From Ampelocalamus luodianensis (taxonomy: Eukaryota > Streptophyta > Magnoliopsida > Poales > Poaceae): 64,000 bases of DNA. The notes under the pieces were generated by a model, which saw nothing but the letters and a program-made list of their open reading frames with translations, searched no databases and was not told the DNA's origin. A program made the translations under genes and the position numbers. Shown piece by piece: positions 23,100 to 35,696 of this stretch (position 1 is the stretch's first letter; every line of letters starts with the position of its first letter). The stretch covers positions 41,349,238 through 41,413,237 of the forward strand of contig CM070640.1 in NCBI GenBank assembly GCA_036346255.1, in the 5' to 3' direction.

Positions 23100-23557
23100 G
23101 TTCATTGTCCCTAACACTTCATGCCGATAAAAATGGATTCTTCGGGCCTGGGAACACACCGTGCTCGAATCTTCGCCTTCGCCGGAGCTCCACCGTCGCA
23201 GCTTGCCGCTGCCCTCGCCCTTTCCTCCTCTGAGTCGACCGTGAGAGAGAGAAGTACATTCTCAGTACTAGAGCAGAAGCTACTCACCCTGCACGAAGTC
23301 CATTTGGTCGTTTGCTAACAGAAAAGGCCGAGCTAGCTAATCACCGTGAGAGAGAGAGAGAGAGAGAGAGAGGAGTACTATGCCCCTGCTCTAGCATTGG
23401 GAATGTACTTCTCTCTCACACAGCCAACTCAAAGGAGGCAAGGGCGAGGACGGCGGTAAGCTACAGTGGCAGAGCTCCGACGAAGATGCGAGCACGGTGT
23501 GTTCCCAGGCCCGAAGAATCCATTTTTTGTTGGCGTGAGGTGACGGGGACGATGAAC
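23100..23557. repeat. Long imperfect inverted repeat (arms about 175 bp, loop about 110 bp)
   Basis: The left arm, 23100-23276 (for example GGATTCTTCGGGCCTGGG), and the right arm, 23386-23557 (CCCAGGCCCGAAGAATCC), are reverse complements with scattered differences. The loop holds a (GA)n microsatellite at about 23347-23373. The outer end of the right arm abuts a CACTA terminus at 23561. A transcript through it would fold into a long hairpin. Confidence 0.8.
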
Positions 23558-23560
23558 ACG

Positions 23561-24325
23561 CACTACTACAGAGAGGATCATCACAGACGGCTCCAAACCG
23601 TCATTACAAGCAGTTTTTGAACCGTCTGAATTTATGTATCTGTGATGATATGAGGTCATCACAGACGGTTTTTGAATCATCTATGAAAAAGCTATCACAG
23701 ACGGTTCTAAACAATAACAATCTGTGAAAAAAAGCTATCACAGACGGTTCTGAACAAGAACCGTCTATGGTAATTGATTATCACAGACGGTTCTTGTTCA
23801 GAACCGTCTGTGATAGCTTTTTCACAGACGATTATTTTTTAGAACCGTTTGTGATAGCTTTTTCTATTGCAAAAAAAAAAAAAATCGAAAACGGGTACTG
23901 AAACTTCGGAGGCTGTTTTGAGGCCCTAAATAACCTTTTTTTAGGGGGTTCACTTTGTCTAGAGTCTCCCGAGACTCATGAATGAATCTAATATAGACTT
24001 ATGGATTTTCGGATTGAACTTTTCGTTAGCTTTCCAACAAGCTAAAGAACGTGCAATCCGAGTTCGTATGCAAAAGTTATGGTTGTTTTACCGGATAGTG
24101 CGCGATTTGAGGTGGAGGCTGGGGGCGACGAGGTTTGGGCAGACCAGCAACGACGAGGCTGAGGCGAGGTGGAGGAGGCCGGGGCGACGAAGTGGAGGAG
24201 GCTAGGGGCGATGATGTCGGGGGAGCCCATGGGCTATGAGGTCGGGGGAGGCCGGTGATGACAAGGCCGGGGCGAGGTGGAGGAGGCCGCGGGCGACGAG
24301 CTCGGGGGAGGCCGGGGCGCAAGGT
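23561..24325. mobile_element. Truncated CACTA element, left end only
   Basis: It starts CACTACTACAGAGAGG and carries repeated ATCACAGACGGTTC units in both orientations to about 23870. A segment at about 23975-24110 is shared in inverted orientation with the CACTA at 36655-38975 (about 37440-37560 there). No matching right terminus or TSD is seen; the sequence switches to truncated Ty3 integrase near 24325. A GC-rich minisatellite, GAGGTGGAGGAGGCCGGGGCG and variants, fills 24108-24325. Confidence 0.75.
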
Positions 24326-25215
24326 CAGAGTCTTTTTATCATTCTGACATGATCCTCAGAGTCTTGTGCTATCTAAGGGCCCAATAACTGTCTCTCACCA
24401 ATGTCTGTCCAATTCAGAGGTGTTTTGCATTCCCTGCCGTATAGGGCTTCAAAAGGTGTCATCTTGATACTAGACTGGTATCTATTATTATATGAAAATT
24501 CTGCAAAAGGTAAACATTTATCCCAGGTTGCCCCATAGGCTAATGCACATGCTCTCAACATATCTTCTAATATTTGATTGACTCTCTCTGTGTGTCCCCC
24601 AGTTTGTGGATGGTAGGCTGTACTGAATGCCAAATCTGTTCCCATTGCTTCATGTAGTTTCTTCCAGAATTTAGATGTGAATTGCGCTCCTCGATTTGAA
24701 ACTATCCTTTTTGGAATCCCATGCAATGATATTATCTTGGTCATGTATAATTTTGCTAACTTATTCTTCCCATAAGTCTGCCGGATTGGAATAAAATGTG
24801 CCACTTTTGTGAATCGGTCTACTATTACCCATATTGCATTAAATCCTTTCTGTGTCCTTGGCAATCCTGTGATGAAATCTATGCCAATTTCTTTCCACTT
24901 CCAGTCTGGTACTGGTAGGGGTTGTAACAATCCAGCATGCTTCTGATGGTTTATTTTAATCTTCTGACATATATCACACTTGGCTATATACTCAGCTATC
25001 TCTCTTCTCATCTTTTTCCACCAAAACCTCTTCTTTAGGTCTTGGTACATTTTTGTCTCCCCTGGGTGTATTGAGAATTGGGATGAGTGGGCTTCTTGCA
25101 GAATCAACTGCTTCAGTTCCTCTTTATTTGGTACACACAAACAGCCTCTAAACCGTATTACTCCTTGATCATCCTTCTTGAATTCCACTATTTCTCGATC
25201 TTGATTAATTGTCAA
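24326..25215 (-). pseudogene. Element A integrase, truncated, catalytic Asp changed
   Basis: This is a Ty3 integrase with the zinc-binding region (HPGETKMYQDLKKRFWW, CDICQKIK) and a core containing GIDFITGLPRT, a changed second catalytic site IVSNRGAQF (usually SDRG) and GGHTERVNQ. It is followed by FEALYGRECKTPLNW, as in chromovirus-type elements. The D-to-N change should abolish strand transfer. A stop and frameshift appear near 24373, and the reading ends at the junction with the CACTA fragment near 24325, removing any chromodomain and the 3' LTR. Confidence 0.9.
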
Positions 25216-25373
25216 GATTTACTGAATCTCCCGATCTTCCTTTTGTGCTTGTTTGACTTGATCAATTAAATTTGATTGTATCTCTAAAGCTGATATTGTC
25301 CCCTATTGAACTATCTCCAAGTTTAGTTGTTGTATTTCCATTAGTAGCTATGACTGACATTCCTGTAATGTAT

Positions 25374-26722
25374 TCAGACTATCTTTCTGCTAAGTGCATC
25401 GGCCACAACATTTGCTTTTCCCGGGTCATACTGAATGTCAAGGTCATAATCTTTAATTAACTCCAGCCATCTTCTCTGTCTGAGATTCAAATCTGGTTGT
25501 GTGAATATGTATTTCAGACTTTTGTGATCACAGAAAATCTCACAATGATTCCCTAGCAGATAGTGCCTCAAAATTTTCAAAGAATGAACCACTGCTGCTA
25601 ACTCCAGATCATGTGTAGGGTAGTTTTCTTCATGAGTTCTTAATTGTCGTGAAGCATATGCCACAACTTTTCTATCTTGCATCAGCACACTTCCTAATCC
25701 TTGTTTTGAAGCATCACAGTAAATCTGAAAATCCTTTTCAGGGTTTGGGAGTATGAGTACTGGAGTAGTGGTTAGTCTGACTTTCAATTTCTGAAAGTTT
25801 TCCTCACATTTATCTGTCCACTTAAAAAGAATATCCTTCTTGAGAAGCTGTGTGAGTGGGCGAGCAATCTTTGAGAAGTTCTCTATGAATCTATTGTAAT
25901 ATCCTGCCAATCCTAAGAAACTTCTTATCTCAATCACTGTCTTGGGTCGTCTCCATTCTTGTACTGCTCTAAGTTTCTCTGGGTCAACTTTTACTCCTTC
26001 TTCTGTGATAATGTGCCCTAAGAATGAAACTTCTTTCATCCAGAATTCACACTTTGAAAATTTTGCATATAGCTGATGTTCTCTTAGTTGGTCAGGGCCA
26101 GATGTAGATGTTGTTTGTGCTCTTCTTCACTTTTAGAATATATCAATATATCATCCACAAATACTACCACAAACTGATCTAAATATTCTATATAGACTTG
26201 ATTCATCAGATTCATGAAGTATGCTGGAGCATTGGTCAATCCAAATGGTACTACTGTGAACTCAAATAGTCCATATCTTGTAGTAAAAGCAGTCTTTTCT
26301 CTGTCTTGTTCTCGAATCTTGAGCTGATGATATCCTAATCGGAGGTCAATTTTTTAGAACACCTTGACTCCTTTCAGCTGATCAAATAAATCATCAATTC
26401 TTGGCAAAGGGTATTTGTTTTTAATAGTTACTACATTCAAGGCTCTGTAATCCACATACATTCTCATACTTCCATCCTTTTTCTTGACAAATAACACAGG
26501 TACAGACCAAGGCGAGATACTTGGTTGTATGAAACCTTTTTCTGCCAATTTGTCCAACTGTTTCCTGAGTTCTTTTAGTTCACTAGTTGCCATTCTGCAT
26601 TGTACTTTAGTGACTGGTTTGATTCCAAGTACCAATTCTATTGCAAACTCAATCCTTCTATCCGGAGGTCGTCCGGGCAGTTCCTCAGGAAACACATCCG
26701 GATATTCTTCAATTACCAACAT
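25374..26722 (-). pseudogene. Element A reverse transcriptase and RNase H
   Basis: RT begins near 26722 (EYPDVFPEELPGRPPDR, then VPVLFVKKKDGSMRM). The catalytic VDD occurs as VVVFVDDILIYSK near 26125-26165, in a different frame from the piece ending at 26354. RNase H follows (KEVSFLGHIITEEGV, SFLGLAGYYNRFI, YCDASKQGLG, VVADALSRKIV). At least one frameshift (about 26060-26354) breaks the polyprotein. The arrangement RT, RNase H, integrase is that of Ty3 elements. Confidence 0.9.
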
Positions 26723-26812
26723 CTATGTGGTGGCTTCTGAAATAATACTATTAATCTTCTTTTTTTGTTCTTCCATTAAGGAATGATCTGTTGTAACTGA
26801 AACTTCTTGGCC

Positions 26813-27139
26813 TTATGAATTTTTTAGTGTTACTGACTTCTTCTCACAATCAATTGTAGCCTTGTATTTTGACAACCAATCCATTCCCAAAATAACATCT
26901 ATCCCTTTCATCTGAAGTACCAACAACTCTGTTTTGAAACTAACCCATTGAATTTCTAGGTTTAGACTACTACACTTATATTGAGATTTCATTCTAGTCC
27001 CGGAGGTTTGTAATACATAGGGATTTGGTAAAGCAATCAAATGCAAACAACTCTCCATAGCAAAATCCAAAGAAAGAACTGAATGGGTAGCTCCTGGATC
27101 AAAAAGAACTAACACTAATCTTGCATGGAGTAGAAACAT
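26813..27139 (-). pseudogene. Element A aspartic protease
   Basis: LFDPGATHSVLS carries the active-site Asp in a D-P-G context, and VILGMDWLSKYKATIDC follows, the usual Ty3 protease/RT junction wording. A frame break separates it from RT at about 26722-26813. Confidence 0.85.
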
Positions 27140-27379
27140 ACCGACAATAACATCAGTGGCTTCAGCTGCATCCTGAATGGTGATATGATTAATTTTTCCT
27201 TGTGTTGGTGCTAGTGTGGGTTGCCCTCCTCTTGAGAATTGTCCTGGCTTCCTAGACTGGCCCCTAGGCTATAGCATTCCTCCTTTGTTGGCTTGGAAGG
27301 TGGGAGGAGTCCGGTTGCTTTGTGTCTGGTTTCTTGCTTGGGCTTTAGCTGCATCTGGTGCCATATTCTTTAATGGACA

Positions 27380-27821
27380 TCGTCCCTTGAAGTGACCAGG
27401 TTGTCCACAATGATAACAATTTGAGGATCTCTAAGGACAATCCTTCTGATAGTGGTTTCCTCCACAAATATGACATTAAAATGTGGTTGGTCGATTCCCA
27501 TTGAAAGGTGGTCTTGACGCTGGATTCATAGGTGGTCTTGGCTGAAATTTGAAGTATGGTGATGGCATCATTCTCCCCCTTGGTGCACTTGCAGATGGTG
27601 TTATCTGTTTTATTTTCCTCTTTCTTGTTTCTTTCATTTCACCTCTGGCCTCTTCTGAGATCAATAATTTATTCACCATGGATGCTAGGTCATTAAAAAT
27701 CAAGGGCTAAAATGTGAAATTTTAGTGACTTCTGTAATCATTCTGAGAATTTCTCCATCTTTTTGGCTTCCGAATCCACATCCTGTGGGGCATACCGTGT
27801 CAATTGATTAAATTGGTGCAG
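27380..27821 (-). pseudogene. Element A gag, C-terminal part with zinc knuckle
   Basis: The minus strand encodes NCYHCGQPGHFKGRCPLK (CX2CX4HX4C) near 27370-27425. Further upstream come gag residues ending near the insertion site with FNQLTRYAPQDV. The frame continues into 33782 on the far side of the inserted solo LTR (TSD TGCAG). Confidence 0.85.
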
Positions 27822-30800
27822 TGTGGGGACCCCGGTAATTATCTCCATAAGACCGAGATTAGACAAGGTCTTAGGGACATAATCACGGGTCTCCGGTAAA
27901 TGAATTCCAATTTAACTCTATCCAAGTGAGAGGCTTAGCCGAATACTAGAGCCTCAACGATCATGCGCGCTGCTCCTTTGCGAGCGCTACATGATTGTTG
28001 ATTCTCTTTCGATTCGAAGCACTACACTTAGTGAGTTAAATGGGAATTCATCAACAACGAGTATGACTTATATTGGCTCCCAAGATCAATGACCAATATA
28101 CTCATACTCTCATCCAACGTTGATTACATCCATACAACGCATACAACAAGAGATCAAAAGACATACTGCATAATAGTCAAAGTCTACAGCTTATTACATG
28201 CGGCCGACCGGCCAAATTCGAAGTAAAGTATCAAGTAACAGCGGAAGCAAATAAATAAAGCAAAAGACCAGTAGTGGTATGCCCGTCACCCATCGGCAAC
28301 CGACTGGGGGTTAAATGATAGCACACTACTCGTTAGTGTCACCCAAGTCAACACTAACAAGATCGTCAGACTCAAAATCTTCCTCACCTGAAAAGGCCAG
28401 CAAACATCTGGCTGAGTACAAGTGTACTCGCAAGTCTTACACAAATAAAAATAGTTATGCATAAGGGTCATTCAAAGGATGGCTCATATTGGTTTAGTTT
28501 TGCGAAAGAGACGCAACAATTAACATCCTACACATACTAGTTTTCATGTGCCCATTTTAAAATCAGATTTGAAGTAGAAGTAAAGCATGTAGTAAAGCAT
28601 TTGATGAAACAATTGAATCATACAAAGACCAAAGTGGCAGCCCACTTTGATGTACTAAACACATGAACATCCCGTTCATGACGAATACCAAGTTCAACCA
28701 TAGTTTTAATTAAAAGTCTAACAATAGTAACTCCGAACTCAAGCGGTTGTCCATAACCGTGGACACGGCTATTCGAATAGATTTATACCTGCGAGGTGTA
28801 CTACTTTACCCACACGACTCGATTAGCCCGTAAGCCTCCGGATGCCTCAGAACAATGACACACTTCCTTTGGTATGCCGACCGGGAGAATCGAGATACGG
28901 TCGTTTTCAGAAGAAAACCTTATTGAGCTAAGTCCCCATGTGAGACGTTTCCGGTCTTAGTACAAGCAGCGTATAGCACTTGCTAAGGGGCTCACAAGTT
29001 ATATTGGAAATACCGACGCAATATAAAGGGTAATTGGTGCTCCCATGCACACTATAGAACATTACATCGGCTCCTAAGGACAAATGATCAAACACAAATG
29101 CCCCTACACCACCATGGGACTTAACACAATAAAACCTTCCCCCTACTTAACCGTACGGCACCCATATACCGCATGTGATAGCACGAATGTACTTGAATCA
29201 ACGACGTTACCAAAGTTCGGTCCTTAATTGTCCAGACAAGTCAAACCACATACCCAATTCTCGTGCACAAAGCACCATCACTAACCAACACTTGTCCAGA
29301 CCAAAAACTTCTTTAAAATGTCAAAATTTAACTCATAAAATAGATACAAAGATCTGAACAAAAGTATATAAAGAAAGTTGTGTGTATCCCATAATTGTCG
29401 GGCTATTCCCGACAATCGAGCTACCGGTGCTAGACTTGCATGGCTAAGCAACTTGAACAACATTATTTCAAACATCCTATCATAATTATTTCAGTACTGG
29501 GGTAATTCATGGATAGCCACAATGACAAGATAATAGGATGTGTCTAACTATCCATCACAAAAATAGCGACATTATAAAATAGCATGCAAGCAATTATCAT
29601 TGCATCTACCCTAACAAAACTGAGATCAAATATGATGCAAAAAGAAAGTTCAAAGGATGCTTGCCTTGCTGGTAGCTCACTTGCTCACTCTCGGTTACTT
29701 ACTCTCATACTTCCGGCAACTCGGAATCTAAAGAAAAAGGCGATATCGAATAAACACCGAGAAATAGCCAAAAACTCAAGTTGCTCCAAATTGCATGAAA
29801 TTTATAAAGTAGCTATATTATGATTTTATATGAATTTAGGTACAAACATTATTCCATTTGTAGTTTATATGAGAGAGTTATAGTAGTTTGAAAATCAGAT
29901 TTCTAGAAAATGCTGAAAAATGGTGGTTCTTTTTACTGTTCACCCGAATTTAATTGTTTCGCGGAAATTTGTAGAACAGTGGTAGGGATAAGCTTTACAT
30001 GGTATGAAAGGTAATTAAAATTTAAGATCAATAAAAATTGATTCACCCCATTTGGAGTTCATATGAATTAGTTATGAATTATTGAAATTAAAAGACTTTT
30101 TCGTGTAAAAATAATTCTTTTCTGATTTTGCTACTGCATTAAATAATTTTTATAGGTAGGATGACTTAGCCTCTGTCATGACAAGTGGGGTCTATGTATT
30201 TTCTTTTCTTTTCTATTTATTTCCTAAGGAAAACATCTACCGACAAAACTAACCTTCTCATACTCATATACTTAACCGATTCTCCGGTGTTGAATCCAAT
30301 CACATGCATAACACTCTCCAATCATATTCTCATATCTCGATCTAAATCCTATACTAACCTCCACTAAGACATTTATCAAGGTAGTCAATCCATCGAGTGA
30401 TGCCCGAACTCATGATCTTCCAAATAAACAACCCATCCGATAATTACACGAAATCCACCGACTCGTGGGCATAAGACCATGATTAAATCCATCAATCGTT
30501 CTCCGATATATATTTAAGCTAATACTAACTATCTAGCCCAACTAGTCTTGCCTCGGCAAATCACATTCCTATACACCAAAATTTCCACCAACCGAGGTTT
30601 ATTTGGCCAACCGATACTTAATGAGCTTAACAATTTTAATAACACATCCCACGTCTAATAATTTACTAATAAATCAACTTACATCCATTTCACCAGACTA
30701 GTCGTGTACGACAACTACTAATCCAATCACATATATGCTCCTCTACGATCAACTAAAAATCATTCATCCACTAATCCAATAGAGGCACAACTCCATCGAC

Positions 30801-33781
30801 TCGGTACATGGGACTTACCTACTAATTACATGGCAATCCAAATATTTATCCGCAATCAAATAATCCATTCCTACCTTCTTCCAATTCTAGCATCTATGAC
30901 TTCCATGACTATTGCTTAAGACCTCCGATTAATTTACTCATGATTGAATAAATCATACGATTCAACCTCTATATCTCATTAATCACCAACACCTAAGTCA
31001 TCCATCAAGTAATCAATTATAAAATCTTTATGCGTCCTATCTCCAAAAATTACTAATTCAATGAGCGAAGAAACTTCCAATTAATTCATCATCCAAGATC
31101 GCCACTAACTTCCATGCGACTTCAAAATAATATCGCCCGACCAAATAATCAACTCATATAATTTAGCTAGCATCCACCGATCAATACTACACACATTTCG
31201 CCACAAAAATTTAATCATTCACATTCACCAAAATATCGACACATAATCACGCATATGCACAAATAAGTCCTAATCGGAGAGTTACACCAGTCTTAAGCTA
31301 CCAAAGCATTTTTACAAATAAGCATGCATAAATAGATGTCATGTTCATGACTCATATGCAACATGCACAACTAATATCGTAATGCGATAGAAAAATTTAA
31401 CGCGAAGTATTTTACCACGGCACTAGATGTGCCTAATATCGCCGGACCGTGTCCGCGTCCACCGTAGTCGTTGCCGTTTCCGCGCCCGCTCGTCCACGTC
31501 CGCGTCCGCCGTGCCACCGCATGCACCACGCCGTCACGTTGACACCGCCTCGCCTTGCTCGCCCTCGACACCGTAGTTCTCGGCCATGCCCACGGGGCCA
31601 CCGCTCGCATGCATGCGTCCCAAGTTGCCGGCACCAAGCCGTTGTGCCGTTGGTCAACGCCACCACATGCGCGCACGCATGCATGTGCCGCCGCCTTGCC
31701 ACTGGCCAGCTCCTCCTCGGCATCAAGCCGCTGCCTCCTCAAGTCGCCGCCACTACCTTCCATACCGCCGCGCCCCCAGGCCTTGGCCGACGTCGCTGCG
31801 CCGGCCGTCTTGCCGTTGTAGCACCACCGCAGCCCGCGCCGCCGCGCCATCACACCATGCTCTAGGCTGCCCACGCTGCTGCTGCTGCAGCGCCTCCTTG
31901 CCTTGGCCAAGACCGAGCAGCTGCTCGTTGGAGCTACCACCGCCATGCTCCGGCTGCTGCGCCACGGCTCGGCCTCGCCTCGGCTCCTCGGCTGCTGCCC
32001 CACGCTGCCGCTGCTGCTGCTGCAGCAAGCTCCGGCCGACCAGACCCGGTCACCACCGAGCCGCACCTCCGTCTGGCCACCCCGACGCCGCGCCGCTCGG
32101 AAGCCGCTGGCCATCGCTGGTGCCGATCAATGCACTGCTCGCCGCTCCAATGCCGTCGGCGCTGGCGCCCCTCCTCGGCTCCTGGCGCCCAGCGTGCATA
32201 GTGCCACTAGGGCGCCGCTGTGCGGGGCTGCCATCCGTGGCTGCTGCATCTTTGCTCGCCCGATCGCCGGGCGCTCGGCGCCTCCGAGCCGCCTGCGTCG
32301 CTGGTCATGCGCAGCTCTTCTTTCCCTCCTTCTCTGCTGCATGCATGCGCCATGCTCGCATGCATGCGCTGCTTTCGAGCCCATGCAACCTTGCTTTGGT
32401 GCCGCCGGGAGATTGCATCGCCATCAACGCCATGGCCACAACAACAAACAGTTCATTGCCTCCTCCTCTTCTTCTTGCCAAATGCTCAAACAAACTTGCA
32501 TGTGAAAACAAATCACAGATTTGGAAAGCTAATGCGATGAGGAACACGAATGTGTGACATGCATCGATAGTTTTCAGATTTTTGGAAGAGTTTGGAAGGA
32601 GAGAAGTGGGAGAAATGGACATGTACAAAAGCTTGCTTCATGACTAGAAGTGAGTTCTGTTGTGCTCTATTGGAAAGTGTGTTGGCAGTGGGGGAAGAAA
32701 AGTGGCGAGGGAGAGAAATGGCAGAGGGGCTGCTTTGGCATGTGAAGCTCTGTTGGATAGGAAATGAGAGAGAGAGTGTGATGTGCTTTGGCTGTGACTT
32801 AAAGAATGGCACTTGTGTGGTTGAAAGGTTTCGGTTGGGGCAAAGAAATTTAGAATGGTAGTGGTGTGCAAAGGAGATGACAGTGGGTGGCTTTGCTAGA
32901 TGAGGGAATGGCAGTGAGGATAAAAGCTGTTCGGCAGTGGGTGTGAATTGTTTTGTTCGGCTGGAACTAAAAGATGGGCAGTGGCTTTGGTGTTTGCAGT
33001 GAATAGAATAGAATAGAGGAGTGGGTTTGGCTCGGCAAAATGAAAGGCAGTGAGGATGGTTTTCGGCTGGGCACAAAAGAAATGAACAGTGGCTGAGGCA
33101 TTGGGTTGGGAGCTAAAGTTAGCAGGGATGGGGCTTTTCTTTGTGGGGAGAGAAAGTTATGGTGATTGAAAAAATGGCGGTGAGGATACATGATGAAATG
33201 GTTGTGTCTTGAGAAAAGAAATGGCGAGAGGTGGGTTGGTTCGGTTGGGGCAAGGGTGAGCAGAAATAAAATTTGTGATGAAATAAATAGCGAAATTCTT
33301 CCTCCTTCTTGCATGCCACGCAAAAGAGCTCGCACTCAAAACCGATTGGAGAAACAGAACGCCCTCGAGGCGACGATCGCAACGCTATAACATGCGTCGC
33401 ATGATTTTTGGTTTTGGTTGTGTTTGCGAGGAGGAAGTTAGGGAAAGAAATGGATACACAGCACGTCTACTTTGCGGTCGGTCGGATTTGAAAAAGAGCG
33501 GTCTAATGTATGCACCACGGTATGATTTTTTTGAAATGCATGTGAAAGCAAGAGACCAAAATAATTTTCTTTCATTTGTAGTCTCTCGACCAATTCAATT
33601 TAATATTGTTTGCTATTATTATTATTATCTTTATACAACTTTTAGACAACTCGATTCGATTTTTAAAGGCAACATTTGAATTAAACATGGGAATTTTTTT
33701 AAAAAATATTGCCAAATTTTTATTAGATCGCCTACTTAAATATTAATATCCTGATCCTGAAAATCGGGATGTTACATGCAG
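27817..33781 (-). mobile_element. Very long solo LTR (5955 bp) with TSD TGCAG inside gag of element A
   Basis: The unit is 27822-33776; TGCAG flanks it at 27817-27821 and 33777-33781. The plus strand starts TGTGGGGACCCC and ends GATGTTACA, so in the minus sense it begins TGTAACATCCC and ends GGGGTCCCCACA, the terminal style of the other long LTRs. It has their layout: a conserved block at 28749-28815, a GC-rich centre at 31440-32540, a TATA-like site near 33285-33294, and an AT-rich tail. I found no retroviral domain, PBS or polypurine tract inside. It is therefore a solo LTR, or less likely a non-coding element. Confidence 0.85.
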
Positions 33782-34338
33782 GTACTCTGTCACTGTACAG
33801 CCCCCTTGTCTGAGAGCAAGAAACTCTCGCGTTTAGTTGCAATTGTGCCTGAGGGAATGTGTGCTTTAAGGAAAGCATCCTTAAATTATATCCAGGGTAT
33901 GTCTCTGCTAGGATGGAGTGTTTGGTGGTTCATCCACTGAGCTGCTGCTTGTCCTGGCAATTGATGAGAAGCAAATAAAGTCTTCTCTTTGTCACTGCAT
34001 TGTATATTATCTAACTTCCTTTCAATGTCCTGTATCCAGTCATCAGCTGCTAGAGATTCTGGAGATACTGAGAATACAGGGGGTCTTGTCTTCTGAAAAT
34101 CTGTCCATCTGAATCCTGGGGTTACTCCCCCATTATTAGTTCCAGTGTAGGATCCAGCTAGTGATCTGGTGGCAATTTGCTCTAGGAGTCTAGTGTGTTG
34201 CTCCATCATCCTTGCCTGGTTCTGGTCTGCCTGATATCTGTTTCTCTCCATCATGACCATTACTTCTACCATACTTGGCTGATGCTCTGCTGAATCTGCC
34301 TTATTGCTGGTGTTATTTCTTGTTCTCATTCCGGACAT
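33782..34338 (-). pseudogene. Element A gag, N-terminal part
   Basis: The ATG is at 34338. The product starts MSGMRTRNNTSNKADS, has a Gln/Met-rich helix, then FQKTRPPVFS and the Ty3 gag core ADDWIQDIERKLDNIQC and EKTLFASHQLPGQAAAQW. The frame is disturbed near 33886 but gag wording (KDAFLKAHIPSG) continues to the insertion point. Confidence 0.88.
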
Positions 34339-34705
34339 TTTGGGAATATAATTCTATAGTGGTTTTGACTAAACACAGTAAGATAAGTAAGATTCAGATT
34401 TAGGTTAAGTAAATAAGAAAACAGGTAAGGATTAAAACGAACAGAAGGAGATGAATTTTGACAAGGCTGATATACAGATACTGGTAGAGAAAACAAACTT
34501 ATTTATATTTCACACAAGTTACACGAATATCTTACAAAAGTTGGACATACACTACTTAGAGTATATTACACAACTTTTATTACAAGCAAAAAGTCGTAAT
34601 GACTAGGGTGCTCTACTGACTAAAGAGGGCCCTTTCATTCTTCATCGGATGGTGGGTTGTTGGTGGTATATATAATCTCTTCCTCTGGATCTTCTTCAGC
34701 ATTAT

Positions 34706-35394
34706 TCACCTAGTGGCTGGGCCCTGCTCTTCCATCTTCTCTTTTCCCTTGGCAGATCCATGGAAAAGATGACGGAAGTTGCGCGCTATACCCGTTGGGT
34801 GAGGGCGAGCACCAGAATGTGACTTTGGAGTGTAGTCTGGAGATTCTGGTGTATAGTCAAGTGATTTTGGTGTATAATCTGCTATTGATTCCGGGGGGGG
34901 TTGGGGCTCTCATCACAGACAGATCCGGAGCCAACATCTAGTGTATCACGGCGAAGTAATTCTCTTCGCAGATCCTGCCTTTCTTGTTTGGGCATATAGT
35001 ACTTCTGATGCATCCTCTGATACTCACTTAGTGTTCCAACATATAGAGCCTCTTGAGACATTATGTGAGTGGCGGCTTCATGGAGTCATGGGTCTTCATC
35101 GTCATTTGGTAAGGGAACAAGGACACTGAATCCATTTCCCTCTTGTGCGATGAGCTTGAGCTCAGAGTCTTCAAATTCTTCATCATAATGGTGACGGAGG
35201 TGCAGAACTACCAGTCTTGTTGCGTCTTGGATTGTGTCCCTTTCTCTGCGACGATAGCCCACAAACCGGCATTCAGCTTCCGGTCTGTAAGCTAGTGGGA
35301 TCAAAGTCACCCATGCTTTCCATTGATATCTTCTGCCGTGGATCAATTGTTCTTTAGTGTGGAAAATAGGTAGCTGCCAGGCTGTTGCACCCAT
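34706..35394 (-). pseudogene. Pre-gag ORF of element A (unrecognised protein)
   Basis: This lies between the primer-binding site and gag, in the same orientation. The start ATG at 35394 gives MGATAWQLPIFHTKEQLIHG, then WKAWVTLIPLAYRP, FVGYRRRERD and ATRLVVLHLRHHYDEEF. A TGA at about 35084 follows DDEDP, but the same frame continues (LHEAATHIMSQEALYVG, YYMPKQERQDLRREL) to a run of G8 near 34903-34910. A one-base shift there restores an open frame encoding a short repeat of the type DYTP(K/E)S and ending at TGA 34706-34708. The length would be about 230 aa. I do not know its function; Ty3 elements with extra ORFs outside gag-pol exist, but this one I cannot name. Confidence 0.55.
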
Positions 35395-35696
35395 ATGCTA
35401 CATCATTCTCCTTAGTCTTGAGGCCCATACTCTCAACTCTACAGGGTCGGAGTAAGAATTCGGCATCTTCCTGACAGGCGAAAAGTTGAATATTAGTTAA
35501 GAGGAGATAAATCTTTTGAGGGAAAACAATAGTTTTTCAAAATCTATAGTTTAAGATGAGGTAGCAAGAGGAGAAAGGACAACAATTATTACTTACATTT
35601 TTGCTTCTAGAGATCCTTTTGTAGTTTTTTTTATATTAGCATTTTAAAGGTCTTCAATCCTATAACCAAACTAAGATCTCAACTTACAGTCAAGCT

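Noticed and set aside
31586..32557. A 323-codon open frame on the plus strand
   Set aside because: It lies in the GC-rich core of a solo LTR, is dominated by Ala/Pro/Arg/Cys, has overlapping frames on both strands and no domain. It is compositional.
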